Positions 1-12,825 of a DNA stretch of 64,000 bases are shown here, piece after piece. Origin of the DNA: Metridium senile. Lineage: Eukaryota > Cnidaria > Anthozoa > Actiniaria > Metridiidae. The DNA is taken from positions 34,136,564 through 34,200,563 of the forward strand of contig OX459095.1 in NCBI GenBank assembly GCA_949775045.1. Reading direction: 5' to 3'. Each line of letters starts with the position of its first letter. Within the stretch, counting starts at the first letter, position 1. The notes beneath the pieces are model-generated. The model was not told the origin of the DNA. It worked only from the letters and a program-made list of their open reading frames with translations, and did not search any database. Position numbers and translations under genes: made by a program.

Positions 1-152
1 GAGTTTTCACATGTATGCGAGGCTGATCACTCGAAAACGAAAGCTAGTCAAATAATATATATCTATTGTAGTTGCGGATTTTTAGTAAATTTTGATGCGG
101 TTTTATACGATTGTTTTTGTTGTGTTTTGGATCCCTCCTTGCACCTCCTTCC

Positions 153-452
153 TATATACACCCATTTCAAAAATCGTTGTCGCAATCAAAACTACAGTCT
201 ACACTCTGAAGCCTGCTAAGGATGTCGGTAATATCAACATAAATTAAGATTTATTACACGTTTTTAAGAAATATTTGTTTCATCATCTTCAACTGCAACA
301 ACTTGTTATGGTAATATATAACACAAACACGTACAACCAAAATATACTGTGAATAAATTAATAACAAGAGAAATGCCGACATACTTTGCAGGCTTCAGAG
401 TGTGGACTGTAGCTTTGATTGAGACAACGATTTTTGAAATATGGTGTATACA
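153..452. repeat. Foldback element with TA-CACC cap
   Basis: The left end TATACACCCATTTCAAAAA and the right end TTTTTGAAATATGGTGTATA are inverted. The arms continue inward (ACACTCTGAAGCCTGC versus GCAGGCTTCAGAGTGT). This is a short non-autonomous DNA element in the 3' flank of CWH43. Confidence 0.75.
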
Positions 453-599
453 ACACAAGAAATAGCAATAATCTGGATTGTGAACAAATCAGCCCTGTAC
501 CCAATTGCTCAAAGCCTGATATTTTAATTATTTTATTTAAAAATGCTAATCCTAGACTACTAGTGCTTATCGAGCTTTGAACCTTGATGTGCAAAATAT

Positions 600-1050
600 G
601 CTATAGGTAACGTGTACTATAAACTTTTCCTGCAATGAAATGTTGATTATTCGTCAAACAATTATCCATCGTCAGTAAAACGTTATTCGATATGATCCTC
701 AAAGGAATCTGACGACAGGTACTATAAGATCTATCTCTCATTCCAGTCTACCCATCGCCTGATGAAGACTAGCAGTAGTAGTCAAATCCACGTTGACAAA
801 TCTTTATAATTTTGATTGTCCATCATTATTGCCAGGGACTGAGTTTTTCTTCCAATAGGCCAAGGCAAGTAGCTTGCTCGAAGCTGAGCTGTTTAAAACT
901 AGTTCTTGTTTGCAGTGTACGTAAGAAAAGAACCTTATGTAAGTATTATTGTTCATTTAACGTCCTCAGCATTAACTTATTTGGGAAGGTCTTTGAAATT
1001 TTGATTCTTTGACAAAGAACTGGCGATAACTCATTCAACAGGGCGATCCT
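600..1050. other. Unassigned sequence downstream of CWH43
   Basis: No repeat, exon or conserved motif was recognised in this stretch. Confidence 0.4.
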
Positions 1051-1054
1051 TCGC

Positions 1055-1375
1055 CAAATTGAAATATCGTTTAGGATTGGTTGAAAACACAATAGAGCTT
1101 GAAACATCGTTTAGGATTGGTTGAAAACACAATAGAGCTTGAAACATCGTTTAGGATTGGTTGAAAACACAATAGAGCTTGAAACATCGTTTAGAATTGG
1201 TTGAAAACACAATAGAGCTTGAAACATCGTTTAGGATTGGTTGAAAACACAATAGAGCTTGAAACATCGTTTAGGATTGGTTGAAAACACAATAGAGCTT
1301 GAAACATCGTTTAGGATTGGTTGAAAAAACAATAGAGCTTGAAACATCGTTTGAAATTGGTTGAAAAAACAGTCT
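1055..1375. repeat. Minisatellite, 40-bp unit, about 8 copies
   Basis: The unit beginning GAAACATCGTTTAGGATTGG recurs every 40 bp with few differences. It lies about 170 bp past the CWH43 stop. Confidence 0.9.
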
Positions 1376-1544
1376 TTCCAAACAACTGCCCTAAACCTAA
1401 CCAAACAATAGCGGTACTGTATTAGGGAGCCAACCAAAACACAGCTTTCGACTGGTGAAGTCCAACTTATTCAACAAGGTGTTCTTGTTTCCAAACAGTT
1501 GCTGTTTTGTTGATCATCATTGTTTTAACGTGTCCAGCGTGGAC

Positions 1545-4500
1545 CTATTTTGGTAGGAAGTATTTTGGTGTTGACATATGGTAGTGATGGTTACCGGTGT
1601 AGTGGCCAACAAAGTAAGAACCAAACCTAAACACACAACAAAATATACGATGAATTGCGGAGAAATTTGTTTTTTTCGGTAATACTGTGTTATGTATTTG
1701 AATAATGATGATGATGATATTAGTAGAAATAATAGTATCAATAATGATAATGATGACCATAATGATAACGATGATGATAGCGATAATGACAAAGATAACG
1801 ATAATGAAAATGATAGCGATAATGATGACGTTAATGATAGCGATAATGAAGTTAATGATGGCGATGATAACGATAAAGACAAAGATAGCGATTATGATAA
1901 CGACAATGATAACGACAATGATAATGATAGCGATTATGATGACTAAATGATGACGATGATAATGATAGCGAAAATGATGACGATAATAAAAATATCCAAT
2001 GAAATAATACCTGTCAGTAAATTGAATATGTTTAGGTACTTGAGTGGATGACTTGGTCAAAACTGGATGATCAAAATCCTTATCCGCATCTTTAGTTGGA
2101 ACGCGGAATCGTGCTATTTGCATCTCTGTATCGCTTAGACCACCATGGGATATTCGTGCATATCCAAGCCTTGTTACACCACGATACATGATATACTCAC
2201 ACCAACGTTCACGGTCAGTTTCGTCAATATCCTAACAATCACAAACGGCATCATTGACTTTGTGTGTTAACCTTTTTATCAATATTGGGTTTCCTGTGGT
2301 ACACATCACGTATTCTCTTCTTTCACATTAACCAGAATGCCTGGTTTTTTTTTTTGGGGGGGGGGGAGGGGGGGGGGACTTTTGTATTTCAAATCAAACA
2401 AATTCTAATTCAAATCAAACAAATTTAATTAACAATATCTATCCCCCGCCAAAGAACAGAAGGCATTATGGTTATAGTGAAAGTGGAAAATTGGTTTATT
2501 TGGCACTGCACAGGACGAGAAAAAGTGCTTATGCATTCAAAAACTTATGAACAAACAGACAAACAAACTAATAAAGCCAAGTTTCCATATGATCGAAGAA
2601 AATATTATTAACATAAAATAACATTAATGCAAGACTAATAACCTTAACTCTTCCATCGTTGAGTAGTGTTAAATAGTCACGGCTACCAGGGGCTGACGTC
2701 ACATAGCCTAAGAAAACCACAGGGTTGGGACTGAAACAAAAATCATATTTTTCTAGTTATTAAACCACCTATGACATCTAAGCCTGTGCTATTTTCACAA
2801 GTTATGCGTGTTATTATATTACAATCGATTTTGATGAGAACAAGTCTGATTTCAAAACATTATCAATATAAAACCAGCATTCATTTCCGCGGTCTTTGCT
2901 TGAAGTTTTTTTGTGTGTTACATTAGACCTTTCTCACCAAGCCGCTAATCATATGTAAATGCCTGGCAAGCCTCACTTTTTTTCAAAAAGCGTTATGAGT
3001 CAGAACGAGGCTTGCCGGGCAGTATTTACAGTGAGGATACTCGAACCGTGAACACTTTGAGGTTTTTGACACTTTTTTTGACTCTCATCCCATGAGTGAA
3101 TAGATTAGAAATACGATTTATTATGAACACTTAGTGTATTTGAACTCGAACTCACTGCTTTATTTTTAGAGGTTTTGAAACAGTAGATGTTTAAAAAATA
3201 ATAATATGAAAAAAGTGAAGTGTTCACGGTTCGAGTATCCTCACTATAACACTTTTTCAAATAGCTGTATAATATGATTAGAAAGTTTTGTACCTTTCAT
3301 TCATTACTCTTGCCAGTTCCTTTGCTTGTAGTTTACGATCTATATCATCCCTGAAATGATAACAAATGCACTTCTATCACAAGATGATTGCAAACCAGGC
3401 ACTGCATTATTACCTATGAAATGAGTGCTTACTCAGTGAAAAAGTCCATAATGAATTGCGATCGTAGCAGGCATGCCGCCTGATTGCAAACATGGACTTT
3501 ATTCATGTGGACTCAAAGGGGTTGATGTTGATGGCCCCCTTATGAATAGATAATACTAAATATTCTATTCCATTTTTTGTGCCACATCAATGTTTCTTCT
3601 AAGCAACGTTGTTGTTTGTGGGCTCTTCCATATACACCTATTTAAACAAGGTCACAATCAAAGCTACAGTCCACACTCTGAAGCTTGCAAAGGATTTTGG
3701 TATTTCTTCTCTTTTGATCTATTTATTAATAGCATATTTTGATTTTTGTTTGTGTTATATGAACATAACAAGTTGTTGCAGTGGTAGATCATGAAACAAA
3801 TATTTCTTGAAAATACGTCTAATAAATCTAAAATAATGTTGATATTACCGACATCCTTTGCAGGCTTCAGAGTGTGGACTGCAGCTTTGATTACGACAAC
3901 GATTTTTGAAATAGGTGTATACTATAACGTTACCATCCACATTTTTTTCATTGAATTACAAATATGTGAATATCGCGATACAATTCAATAGCTGTTCTAT
4001 TGTGATCAAGACTGAAACAAGAATGAACGTCATTCTCATGTCTCTCATTTTCCATGCATCCATTTCTCAAACTATAATAAGTAACCTGCAATGCTGGCAG
4101 TGGTGTACACAGTTGCAAAGGAGAAAAATATGTAAATATGTAACAAGTTGCTTGTTGTCTAGCACCGCTGGACTATTTGACAAAAGGCGTATTTGCACAG
4201 GGATAGCCTCAATTCAGAGTAAATTCAAATGTGTTTACTATTGTTAAGCGCCAGATAACATTTTTTCGTGCTTTGCTTGGGATTTGTGAATATTTTGACA
4301 ACAAATCTAGGCTTAGCCTGTGCAAATGCGCCCTATGTCAAATAGTACAGCAGTGATAGATCAAACTCAGTGGAGTATTCTTTTTATGACAACCCTCCCC
4401 TGTGCCATCTTGGTAGTGTGTTCTTCTATACCATTGTAATATAATCATTATTACCTGTCATTGCCCATGTGGACAAGAACTACATCAACAAGACTGCCTG

Positions 4501-7500
4501 ATATATTGACTGTAGCACTTATTGCTGGGGCAAGTTCACCTTTAAAAATAACAAAATACATAATAAATCAATAGTCCCGTCACGGTTCCTGCACCATCTT
4601 AAAAGATAGCTGGGCCTTTGCAACAAAGTAAGACGAACATTGAGCTTGCAATGATAGAGACACGTGAATAATTGCCCCGAAAGGTCATGCAATCACCAAT
4701 CACCAATCGCCAATCATTGTTTGCCCCGTCAACCTTTTTTGAATTAGGTATATATACAAGCTGGGAGCTGTAGAGCAGAAACACATAGCCAAGTGTTTCT
4801 TTGACTTCTTGAGTACTCTACATCTCCCAGTGTGTTTATACACCTCTTTCAAAAAAGGTTGTCATCGCCAAAAGCGATAGGCGATAGGTCATTCCAAGAC
4901 CCAAGTGCACTATGGGTATAATCCTAAGTCGTGCAATTTTCAATCATGCCAGCTCCACTAAACAACGATCTCCACTGGAGAGTTATATGGCTTGTCGAAG
5001 GACTGACAATGTGCCCAAAAAACACAGCTTTTCTGCTTTTCTGTGGATACTTTAGATTAAACCCATAGTGCACTTGGGTCTTGGAATGACATATCGCCTA
5101 TCGCCTATCGCTTTTGGCGATGACAACCTTTTTTGAAATAGGTGTACATAACAGTATATAGACACAAGCAGGTGTAAAATGTTTTCAAGCTTTTTTTGCT
5201 TAGCTTTCTCTGTCCTCTAAAATAAACATGGCAGCAAGTCAATCAGAGTGTGTGTAGTATCTCAAATATTTTATAATAATATGTATACACCTATTTCAAT
5301 TAACGTTGTCCATCTGGAATGGTTGATCTGAGACCGATAGGAATTGTGGGAGTTCATTAAATTTCAAATACATTGTTTTAATCACACTTGAATGGTGCTG
5401 AATTACAGATAACAGTAATTCAGAAGTAAACATTAATATTCAAGTGTGATTACAATAGTGCATTTGCAGTTTAACGAGCTCCCACAATTCCTATTGGTCT
5501 CAGATCAACCATTCCAGATGGACAACGTTAATTGAAATAGGTGTATCACTTTTAGCATTACCTTCTGGAGAGGGCAACAGATGATGCTGGGACTTCACAA
5601 ATGGATATTTTGACAACAATGTCGCTCTATCAATAATAAAAACAATACAATCACATTACAATATAATAACAACATATCATGCAATAATAATAATATCAAA
5701 TGGTAACAATATTAAAGTGTAAACTATATAGCGTTTTGGTGTTTTTGTCAACTTATATTCTTCAAAATAGCAATGGCATGAAAAATGGTCTTAAGAATAG
5801 CACATCAACAACAATAGCATAACAACCAGAAATATCTATAAAATAACAACAGGCATAATAACTCAACCAAAAACTTACAAAACTAATCATTTACCAACAA
5901 CAACGTCAACAATACTAATGACAATAATGATGCCTTGTGGGTGGCCTAGCAGTGAGAGCGTTGGTCTCTCACCACTGTGGTCCAGGTTTGAGTCCCGGCT
6001 CGGGCATGGATTATATGTGAGTTGAGTTTGTTTGATGTGTTCTTCTCTCCTATGCCACAAGGGTTTTTCTCCCAGTTATCCAGTTTTCCTCCCTCAGCAA
6101 AAATGAACATGTGAGCCGAGTTGTGTGCATAATATGTAGAGTTAGTGAGTGTGAGTGAGTCTCCCCGATTAGTATGGCGCACTGTGTCCAGCTAGAAGAT
6201 TGAGACATTAAAAAAGTTATTTATTATTTATTTATAAGGTATAGTGAGTATTCTTACCCCCAAGTATGATCTCTTGTAGATGGTCCAAAGTCAGGATACA
6301 TGTGAAGTCTTTCTTGGAACCATCCAGCTAAGTCATTGTTCCCAAGGTAAGGCTTAGAGGTATCACTTTCAAGAAACCCTACAATATCAGCCTCTAAAAA
6401 TAGAACACATCACTTTAAAACTATTGATCTTTTGAGTTTATAGAGGATTAGAGTGAAAGCAGACGGGGCCTCTGGCTTTAGGTCCTTATCCTTAACTATC
6501 TGTGTCTGTCTGTCTGTCTGTGTATGCCTGTTTGTCTGTCTGTCTGCTTATCTGTCTGTCTGTGTCTGTCTATCTGTCTGTGTCTGCCTGTCTGTCCGTC
6601 TGTGTCTGCCTGCCTGTGTCTGTCTGTTTGTCTGTCTGCCTATCTGTCTGTGTCTGTCTGCCTGTCTGTGTCTGCCTGTCTGTGTCTATCTGTATATCTG
6701 TCTGTCTGCCTGTCTGTCTCTGTCTGTTTATCTGTCTGTGTCTATCTGTTCATTCACTTGTCAGTCAATGTGTGTTTACTACAATCATTTAGTAGGTGTT
6801 ATCAATGATGTAATGACCTGTGTCTTCGATTGCCTGCGCAGCCCTTTCAAAGCTTGGCCATCCTTTGTTATCATATCCAAAATGAACAGTCCATATCATG
6901 GCAGTAAACACACGCTGGTCCTTCTAAAAGATACAGGTTAAAGACATTAATGTACAAAATCCTTCTACAAGATACATGTTAAAGACAATGTACAAAATCC
7001 TTCTATGTACAAGATACATGTTAAAGACATTAATGTATAAAATCCTTCTACAAGATACATGTTAAAGACATTAATGTACAATTAATGTAAAACTATTATC
7101 ATCATCCTCATAATACAACTAACTGCAAAGATCATATTAACTAAAATAACAATTGATCATCAGATTGTTATGAAAGGAGATTGTCATCTTTATACTCAGC
7201 ATTATGATGGTTTTAATCATCATCCTCCTCCCCATCAGCATACTCAACAATATAATCAGATTTAATTAGCATCATTGACATCATCATCATATTTACTTTT
7301 GTAATCAGATTTCAATTACTATCATCATCATCATCATCATCATCATCATTGCCACCATCATCAGATTATATTATGTTCACTATCATCAACCATCATCGTT
7401 GTAATCATATCATTACACTGGAAATTCTAATAACTGTCCTTATCATTATAATCACCATCATTTTGAGTGTTATCAATGCACCATCAATATCATTCTTGTT

Positions 7501-10500
7501 GTAATCATTATCATATTATCTGCCATCATCATTGTCTAGACACAATATCATTTCCAATATAATATTATTGGAAACTAGCGTGTAAACTAGTATAGGCTGT
7601 GTCGTATTTGATATAAACGATAGGTAATATAACAATGAAATTTGTAACACCGTAAAAAATGTTGACTTTACTTTACTGATGTTTCAAGCTTTAGTCCTTT
7701 ATGGGAGTACAATGTTATGTTATAACATTATATTATATTATATTATATTAAATATTATTTCAGCATCTAGACTCTAGTTACCTTGACTGGTGTTGGGTAG
7801 TGTACATGACTATATCTCAAGAACATGATAACACCAACAGTAAGTACAAGGAAACAAATGGCTGCAGAGAAAAGATAACTTATCATTAAATTTATCATTA
7901 TCTATTTTACTTAAAGGGATCCTCCACTAAAAATGAACTTGAACTTATATGATGATAAAAATTATGCTGATTTCAAATATATATCAAAAATTTTCATCAG
8001 ACGATTTTTCGCGTGAAAAAGCCCGTTTAAAATGTGAGAAAAAATACTTTTGGGATACCTGTGGCACTTTCTGATGACGTCATGTTGCTCTCAACGATGG
8101 GAAATATATATGAATAAATATAGCTATAAATATCGTGCGAAAATGGTTCTGCCCTAATTGGCCTTTTCCATATCGAGTAAAGGACTGGGTACGACTGTGA
8201 AAAACTAATTTAATTATGGTTCCAAAAAAAATAACCCCATCTCATGGGAGAGTAACCAAATGTAAGCTTATTGACCAAGTTTCAGAACGTTTGGCTAAAA
8301 AGAAAAAAAATTATGAGCATCCAAACTCTGCCAAAATTACAGAGAAATGTATGGTGTCTTCCAAAACGTCCATACATTCTTTGTATTTTCGAAAAAATAT
8401 AAAATACCATAAATTCGTTGCAATTTGCACAAACTTGTTCAAACTTTCAATTCATACTAATTTGTATTGGTTCGTTCGTGTGAAGGGGTTTATTTTTGAA
8501 TTAAATTGATTTTGAGAAACTTGGTTCCAGTCCCTTGCTCGATATGAAAAAGGCTAATCCTATTGTGCAAGAATTCTCCAAATAATGAATATGGGTTCTT
8601 AAAAAAATACCTTTCGAGGTATTCCGAAGTATGTTGCTATTTTACCTACTTTTTTGAGATAAAATGATTAAATGACAAATGAAAATTACTCCAAACTTTT
8701 GTCTTTCAATCGATTCGAAAAAATTTTTTCAGAAAGTCTGGAGACTTTGCAAAGTTGAGCAAAAAACAAAAGTTTTTATTTCATTTTCTAACTTTACAGC
8801 GAAAAGAAAGCTTTCTTTTTGGATCGTTGAGTGCAACATGACGTCATCAGAAGGTGCCACAGGGATCCAAAAATATTTTCCTCACATTTTAAACTGGTTT
8901 TTCCGCGCAAAAAATCGTCTGATGAAAAGTTTTGATATATATTTGAAATCAGCATAATTTTTATCACCATATAACTGGATCCGCCTCTGGCTATTCAGAG
9001 GTCCCGGCATGGGCAGCAGAGTATTGTTCGCATTTGTATTTTACCAACAGTCACGGTATCGGCGGTATCGGATATCAAACAAAGGCTGGATGATCTGGCA
9101 TATCTATCATCACTGTCCATAGCAGTGACGTTTACCTAGTATGGATTTGGGCAGATAGAGAACAATAGGATTAAGGCTAGCTTCGTACCCTGGTATCTTA
9201 TATACCTTCGGGGCCATTAAAGAAGTTACAGATTAGTAACCGAGTGACATACGATCACTTTTAATACCAGAAAGACTAACATCACAAGATTGAAATAGGA
9301 GCTAGAAATATGACGAGCAAGCAAATAAGCGACTGTTGGTAACTATAAATGCACAGAGATTACAAGCAAATACAAATGCGAATGATACTTTGCTGCCCAT
9401 GGTCCTGGTCAATAAGTATTTTGTTATATACCAACTGTCAAAGAAGAACAGCAAAGAAACTAGGCTATGAATAAATATTCTTTATTCCAAAGCCGGCCTT
9501 TATGAGCCCCATACATACCTGGTTTTACATGTGTATTAAAGAATGTGTATTGATTTCCAATGAAGTCAGGAAAAGAAACACAATCAAGTTGAACAGGCTG
9601 CTGTGCTGGTTTTTCTTCTGTAGGCGTGTCTTCCTTTTTGGCCTTGCCATAGGCCTCTTTTGGATCTGGAGAACATTTCACCATCATACCAAGACCTAGG
9701 GGTTCATATGAAACATTAGAATAAACAAAATGATACATTGCATTGCAGGAAATTTGATAAAATAATTGGGATTGTACATGCATGTGCATGTTGATTGGTC
9801 AAAACAACTTTTTTCATAAGAGCGTGCATGAAAGCCACAGTCACACCATTTGCAAGTGCACTTGCTCACTCAACAATCAGTTTCCCGTTGCTTAGATCTT
9901 TCATGCATGCTTATTGGTGAGTTTGGGAGAAATGACATTGTCAAATGAATAAAGGTCATTTTTTCGTTGTAACGCATGATTGATATTTTATTTAAAAAAT
10001 GAATCATTGTACATGTACCATGTAACTATCACAAGCATCGTTATCATAATAACAATAATCAATCATATGTAATATATACAATATAAGCGGCCGACCTGTA
10101 TAGGTTATGCAATAGCGACTTCAAGACGAGCTGTTGTATATCTCATGCAGATCGGACATGAATATTGTATGTAGTGCTTATGAAAGTCCAATGTTCTTTC
10201 ATATATAATTACTAATAAAAATTGTCAAGATAAAATTAAATCTGGTTGAGAAAGGAATGTTGTTAGAATGGAAGCAGCTTTTTGGGGGGAGGAAACGCGA
10301 AGGAGACTATAGTAACTGAAGTGATTTTTTTTTGTCAAATCCTCATGAATTATTCATGCATTTATAATGGTAGGTGTAATGCTTACCAATAAAAACCATA
10401 CTGATGGCTAAAATAATATGTGTTCTCTCCCTTGTGTACTCTCCACCGGGGACAAAGTTATACGCCACAACCCAGACTGAGCTAAGTACCAGAATGATGT

Positions 10501-12825
10501 ATATCAAGTTTGCTAAGGTCAAAGTACATGCAGCTGAACAACAATACAGCCTGTCAATCATAGCGGGCCATATAGACATGACGTATACTGCAAGAATAAC
10601 ACCACCTAGTAGTGACCAGTATCGAGGTGCCATGTAGAGTAATGCCGAGCCACATGTACCCATTGCCCACCAGGGTAGAGATGATGTGAAGCTGAATGGA
10701 GATAACAGAATACCAACTGCTAATCCAATAAATACTGCAAATCTGAGGAGAAAAAATGACTTGTTTTATTGATTAAAGATGTTTGGCAGCATACAATGTA
10801 CACATTGAAAACATATAGTAATTCCAATATTATCATAAATGTAATCAATAATGTCATCATCATAGACAGAATCAAATTATGGCATCCAATTTTTATAACT
10901 ATTGTTCTTTACCCCGCTAGCCTCGTGTTCACGTTGAAACACAATGGAGTTTTCAGATGCATGAGAGGCTAGCGAGGTCAAAAACAATAATTATTAAATT
11001 TTGAAGCCATATTTCAATTTGGTGTATTGCATCATCATTGTCGTCATTATTATTACCATCACTACTAAATAAATATTATCATTATCATCATCACTACAAT
11101 AATAATTATCCTTATCATAACATTACCACCATAACAACAGTAAGTGTTAATAGTATTATTTGTTATTATATTATTGTAATTATTTCTAATCATTTCTAAT
11201 TATTTATATTTAGCATAAAACCCAAGTGACTCACCCCCAAGGATTTGGTGCTGGACCAATGTCAGGATACCCGGCAACAGCCCAACGACAAACCACAGAG
11301 ATTTCACCAAACACAGTATGTGTCAGGAAAAGTAAAGCACCAAAACCACTGGCAACAAGAATCCACTTTGGTCCCTTGATTGGAGAATGGCATGGTGAGG
11401 GCTTGTCATCACTGGAAGCCATGTACCCAGTATATACTCTATCCAAAATGGCAAATACTCCAAGGAAGAGGATAAACTTATTCAAGGTTAACTCTCCCCA
11501 AACAGGGTTTATAGAGATGTACAAAGCTCTTGATGCCAACATAACAAAAAATCCTATGATTAGTCCCCAAAAGCACAACGACCTACATTAGAAAAAAGAA
11601 CAATTATTACAAGCATCATTAATGTTAATGTAATGTATTATAATTATAAATATTATTATTATTTAGATATCATTATTATAAATATTATTATAATATTATT
11701 ATTATGTGGTGCTTATATAGCGCATTTCACATACGTCGCAATGCGCTTAATCACTGAGGGTTTGTTACGTTTGTGTGGAGAGACAGGACCTCCAATTTAA
11801 CATCCTTATCCGAGAAGACCTGAAATCTAACAATTTCTCTGATCTGCTCTACTTATTTCATATCAATGACAAATAACCTTTAAGATTGAATACTTCTCAT
11901 TGTATCATAATGATTTTATGTGCATTGAAAAAGCACCAAAATACCTTTCAGTGGCTTTCTTATTCCATATCATACCACAAAACCACAGCATTGCAGTACC
12001 ACATCCAAATGAGAGCATCATTAATCTAGCAAGCGTTGTTGGAGCTTGAAATGAAGCAATGCCAATCATAGACAAGGTCCTTAGAACGGCCAACCCATGC
12101 AAGCTCTGACAGAACCTCATGACAAAGCCAAAACATGTCAACACCGGTGATAAGATACTGACTACAAATGCCTCATATCCTGATATTTCAAGCTCGTTTA
12201 GAGGATAAAACCATATCAAAGGGGCAATGGCAAAGACCAACGACCACCAGATATAACCTGAAAGCACAATGTCGTGATTTGAGTGTTATAAAGTGTTTAC
12301 TTTCTTTATGGATATGGTATTGAAAATGCATATTTTCTGAGGGGTGGTTGTGGTGGTACTTTTTTCTGAACGGGTCAAAATGAATCGACCTCGTCAACAG
12401 GGGGGGTGTGGATATAAAGTGGAATGGCCCAATTACCAGAACGGTATTCCAAGAGATGTTTCGTAAAAAAAATGAACTGCAAGCAACATTTCATGTTAGA
12501 ATGTTCCAGATCAAATCTGTCTTTACTTTTATTGCAAAACTCTTTCTAAGTTTACCAAATGTGATCGATGTAGGTTTTGATAACATAAACACTAACCTAG
12601 AATAGTTTCACATAGTAATTCCCTGCCCATATTTGTGTATTCTATCACTTCTTCTGCCAACTCTGCTGTCCCTTCATCAATAAACTCTTCTTCTTCTTCC
12701 TCGGGAATAACTGTTTCGTACTCTTCGCTGTTATCCCAAGGATCATTTGCTCCTTCAACTAGGCTCTGAGCTCTGTGCCTAAGTTCTTTTACTCTTTTAC
12801 CACGAACTGCACTTTTGTCCGCCAT
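1545..12825 (-). CDS. CWH43: CWH43 / PGAP2-interacting protein, complete, 14 coding exons
   Basis: CWH43 acts in the secretory pathway in lipid remodelling of GPI anchors (ceramide remodelling in yeast). Coding exons in gene order: 12825-12597, 12257-11945, 11582-11235, 10742-10387, 9695-9519, 7861-7782, 6923-6818, 6393-6258, 5626-5562, 4539-4455, 3350-3294, 2730-2643, 2231-2011, 1626-1545. Joined at GT/AG sites they give 780 open codons and a TAG. Residues about 78-440 are multipass membrane sequence like PGAP2/FRAG1. Residues about 502-780 form the endonuclease/exonuclease/phosphatase-like domain: HFGYDN 515-520, LESD 544-547, STRDHTW 575-581, HMGND 627-631, and a C-terminus ending in MSTPKYFL plus two residues. 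Human CWH43, as recalled, is about 699 aa and aligns along its whole length. The first ~65 residues here, with a run of six Glu, are an acidic extension the human protein lacks. The start is the first ATG at 12825, in a 229-bp exon. Family assignment is very sure; single exon edges are good but unverified. Confidence 0.95.
1695..1985. repeat. Degenerate GAT-rich simple repeat in the last CWH43 intron
   Basis: Hexamer-like repeats GATAAT/GATAAC/GATGAC fill most of the intron between exons 13 and 14 and stop about 25 bp from the exon 13 donor. It gives long spurious reading frames on both strands. Confidence 0.9.
3631..3922. repeat. Foldback element, same family as the one at 153-452
   Basis: The ends TATACACCTATTT and GAAATAGGTGTATA are inverted, and the arms share the CACACTCTGAAGCTTGCAAA sequence with the element at 153. 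It lies in CWH43 intron 10. Confidence 0.8.
4160..4356. repeat. Foldback element, family D
   Basis: TAGCACCGCTGGACTATTTG pairs with CAAATAGTACAGCAGTGATA at the other end. A second member lies at 49720-49908. Confidence 0.75.
4572..4755. repeat. Chimera of two foldback families (half elements)
   Basis: The left part matches the AGTTCCCTG/CTGGGCCTTTGCA arm family found at 31780, 48736 and 55800. The right part, CCAATCGCCAATCATTGTTT with the TTTTTTGAATTAGGTATA cap, matches the right arm of the element at 13702. Two halves are fused without their partners. Confidence 0.65.
4837..5149. repeat. Foldback element with TA-CACC cap, long arms
   Basis: Cap TATACACCTCTTTC and its inverse enclose arms of about 100 bp, including GCGATAGGCGATAGGTCATT, inverted at the other side as CGCCTATCGC repeats. 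Confidence 0.8.
5284..5546. repeat. Foldback element with TA-CACC cap, different arms
   Basis: Cap TATACACCTATTTCAATTAA with arms reading CATCTGGAATGGTTGATCTG, repeated inverted before the closing cap. The arms are unrelated to those of the element 130 bp upstream. Confidence 0.85.
5935..6235 (+). mobile_element. tRNA-derived SINE copy 1
   Basis: A-box-like TGGCCTAGCAGTG at 5942 and B box GGTTTGAGTCC at 5985-5995, followed by a body with GATGTGTTCTTCTCTC and an A/T-rich TTATTTATT tail. A near-identical copy is at 58813. It lies in CWH43 intron 8. Confidence 0.85.
6495..6765. repeat. TGTC tetranucleotide simple repeat in CWH43 intron 7
   Basis: Runs of TGTC with TGCC and TATC variants. It opens all three plus-strand frames, giving Cys/Val/Leu/Ser-rich spurious proteins. 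Confidence 0.95.
6935..7560. repeat. Short repeats and ATC-rich tract in CWH43 intron 6
   Basis: Three to four copies of a TACAAGATACATGTTAAAGA unit at 6935-7075, then scattered ATCATC-rich sequence with a pure CATCAT run at 7320-7350. No gene is seen. Confidence 0.7.
7570..7715 (-). repeat. Dispersed repeat family P, decayed copy
   Basis: It contains AAACTAGCGTGTAAACTAGT, GATATAAACGATAGGTAATA and the decayed TTTCAAGCTTTAGTCC block. Relatives lie at 24570-24712, 24725-24855, 41325-41625 and 63890-64000. Confidence 0.7.
7917..8984. mobile_element. Large palindromic DNA element (~1.07 kb) with nested inverted core
   Basis: Terminal inverted repeats of roughly 190 bp: left from GGATCC at 7919 through TCAGACGATTTTTCGCG and TGACGTCATGTTG; right is the inverse, ending GGATCCGCC at about 8983. 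A second inverted pair (CCATATCGAGTAAAGGACTGG at 8169, CCAGTCCCTTGCTCGATATG at 8527) is nested inside. It carries no credible transposase. It lies in CWH43 intron 5. Confidence 0.8.
9003..9415. repeat. Foldback element next to the large palindrome
   Basis: CCCGGCATGGGCAGCAGAGT at the left pairs with its inverse near 9390-9410 (GCTGCCCATGGTCCTGG). ATTCGCATTTGT arms are also inverted. Confidence 0.75.
10075..10210. repeat. Dispersed repeat family F (ACAATATGAG... GACATGAATATTGTA)
   Basis: An inverted core around GAGCTGTTGTATATCTCATG. Similar copies lie at about 28808-28945, 44220-44345 and, in part, 17625-17675 and 43740-43840. Confidence 0.65.
11690..11775. repeat. Short repeat with TATAGCGCATTTCAC core
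   Basis: GTGGTGCTTATATAGCGCAT with the AATGCGCTTAAT partner. It recurs at about 63820-63875 and partly at 54540-54585. It resembles short tails widespread in marine invertebrate genomes. Confidence 0.5.

Noticed and set aside
1692..1950. Asp/Asn-rich open frames
   Set aside because: Translation of a GATAAT/GATGAC simple repeat in the last CWH43 intron; frames are open on both strands.
5935..6010. A free-standing tRNA gene
   Set aside because: A and B boxes are present, but the cloverleaf is incomplete and the sequence continues into a SINE body with a second copy elsewhere.
6453..6941. Long plus-strand open frames rich in Cys, Val, Leu and Ser
   Set aside because: They are translations of a TGTC tetranucleotide repeat that is open in all three frames, inside CWH43 intron 7.
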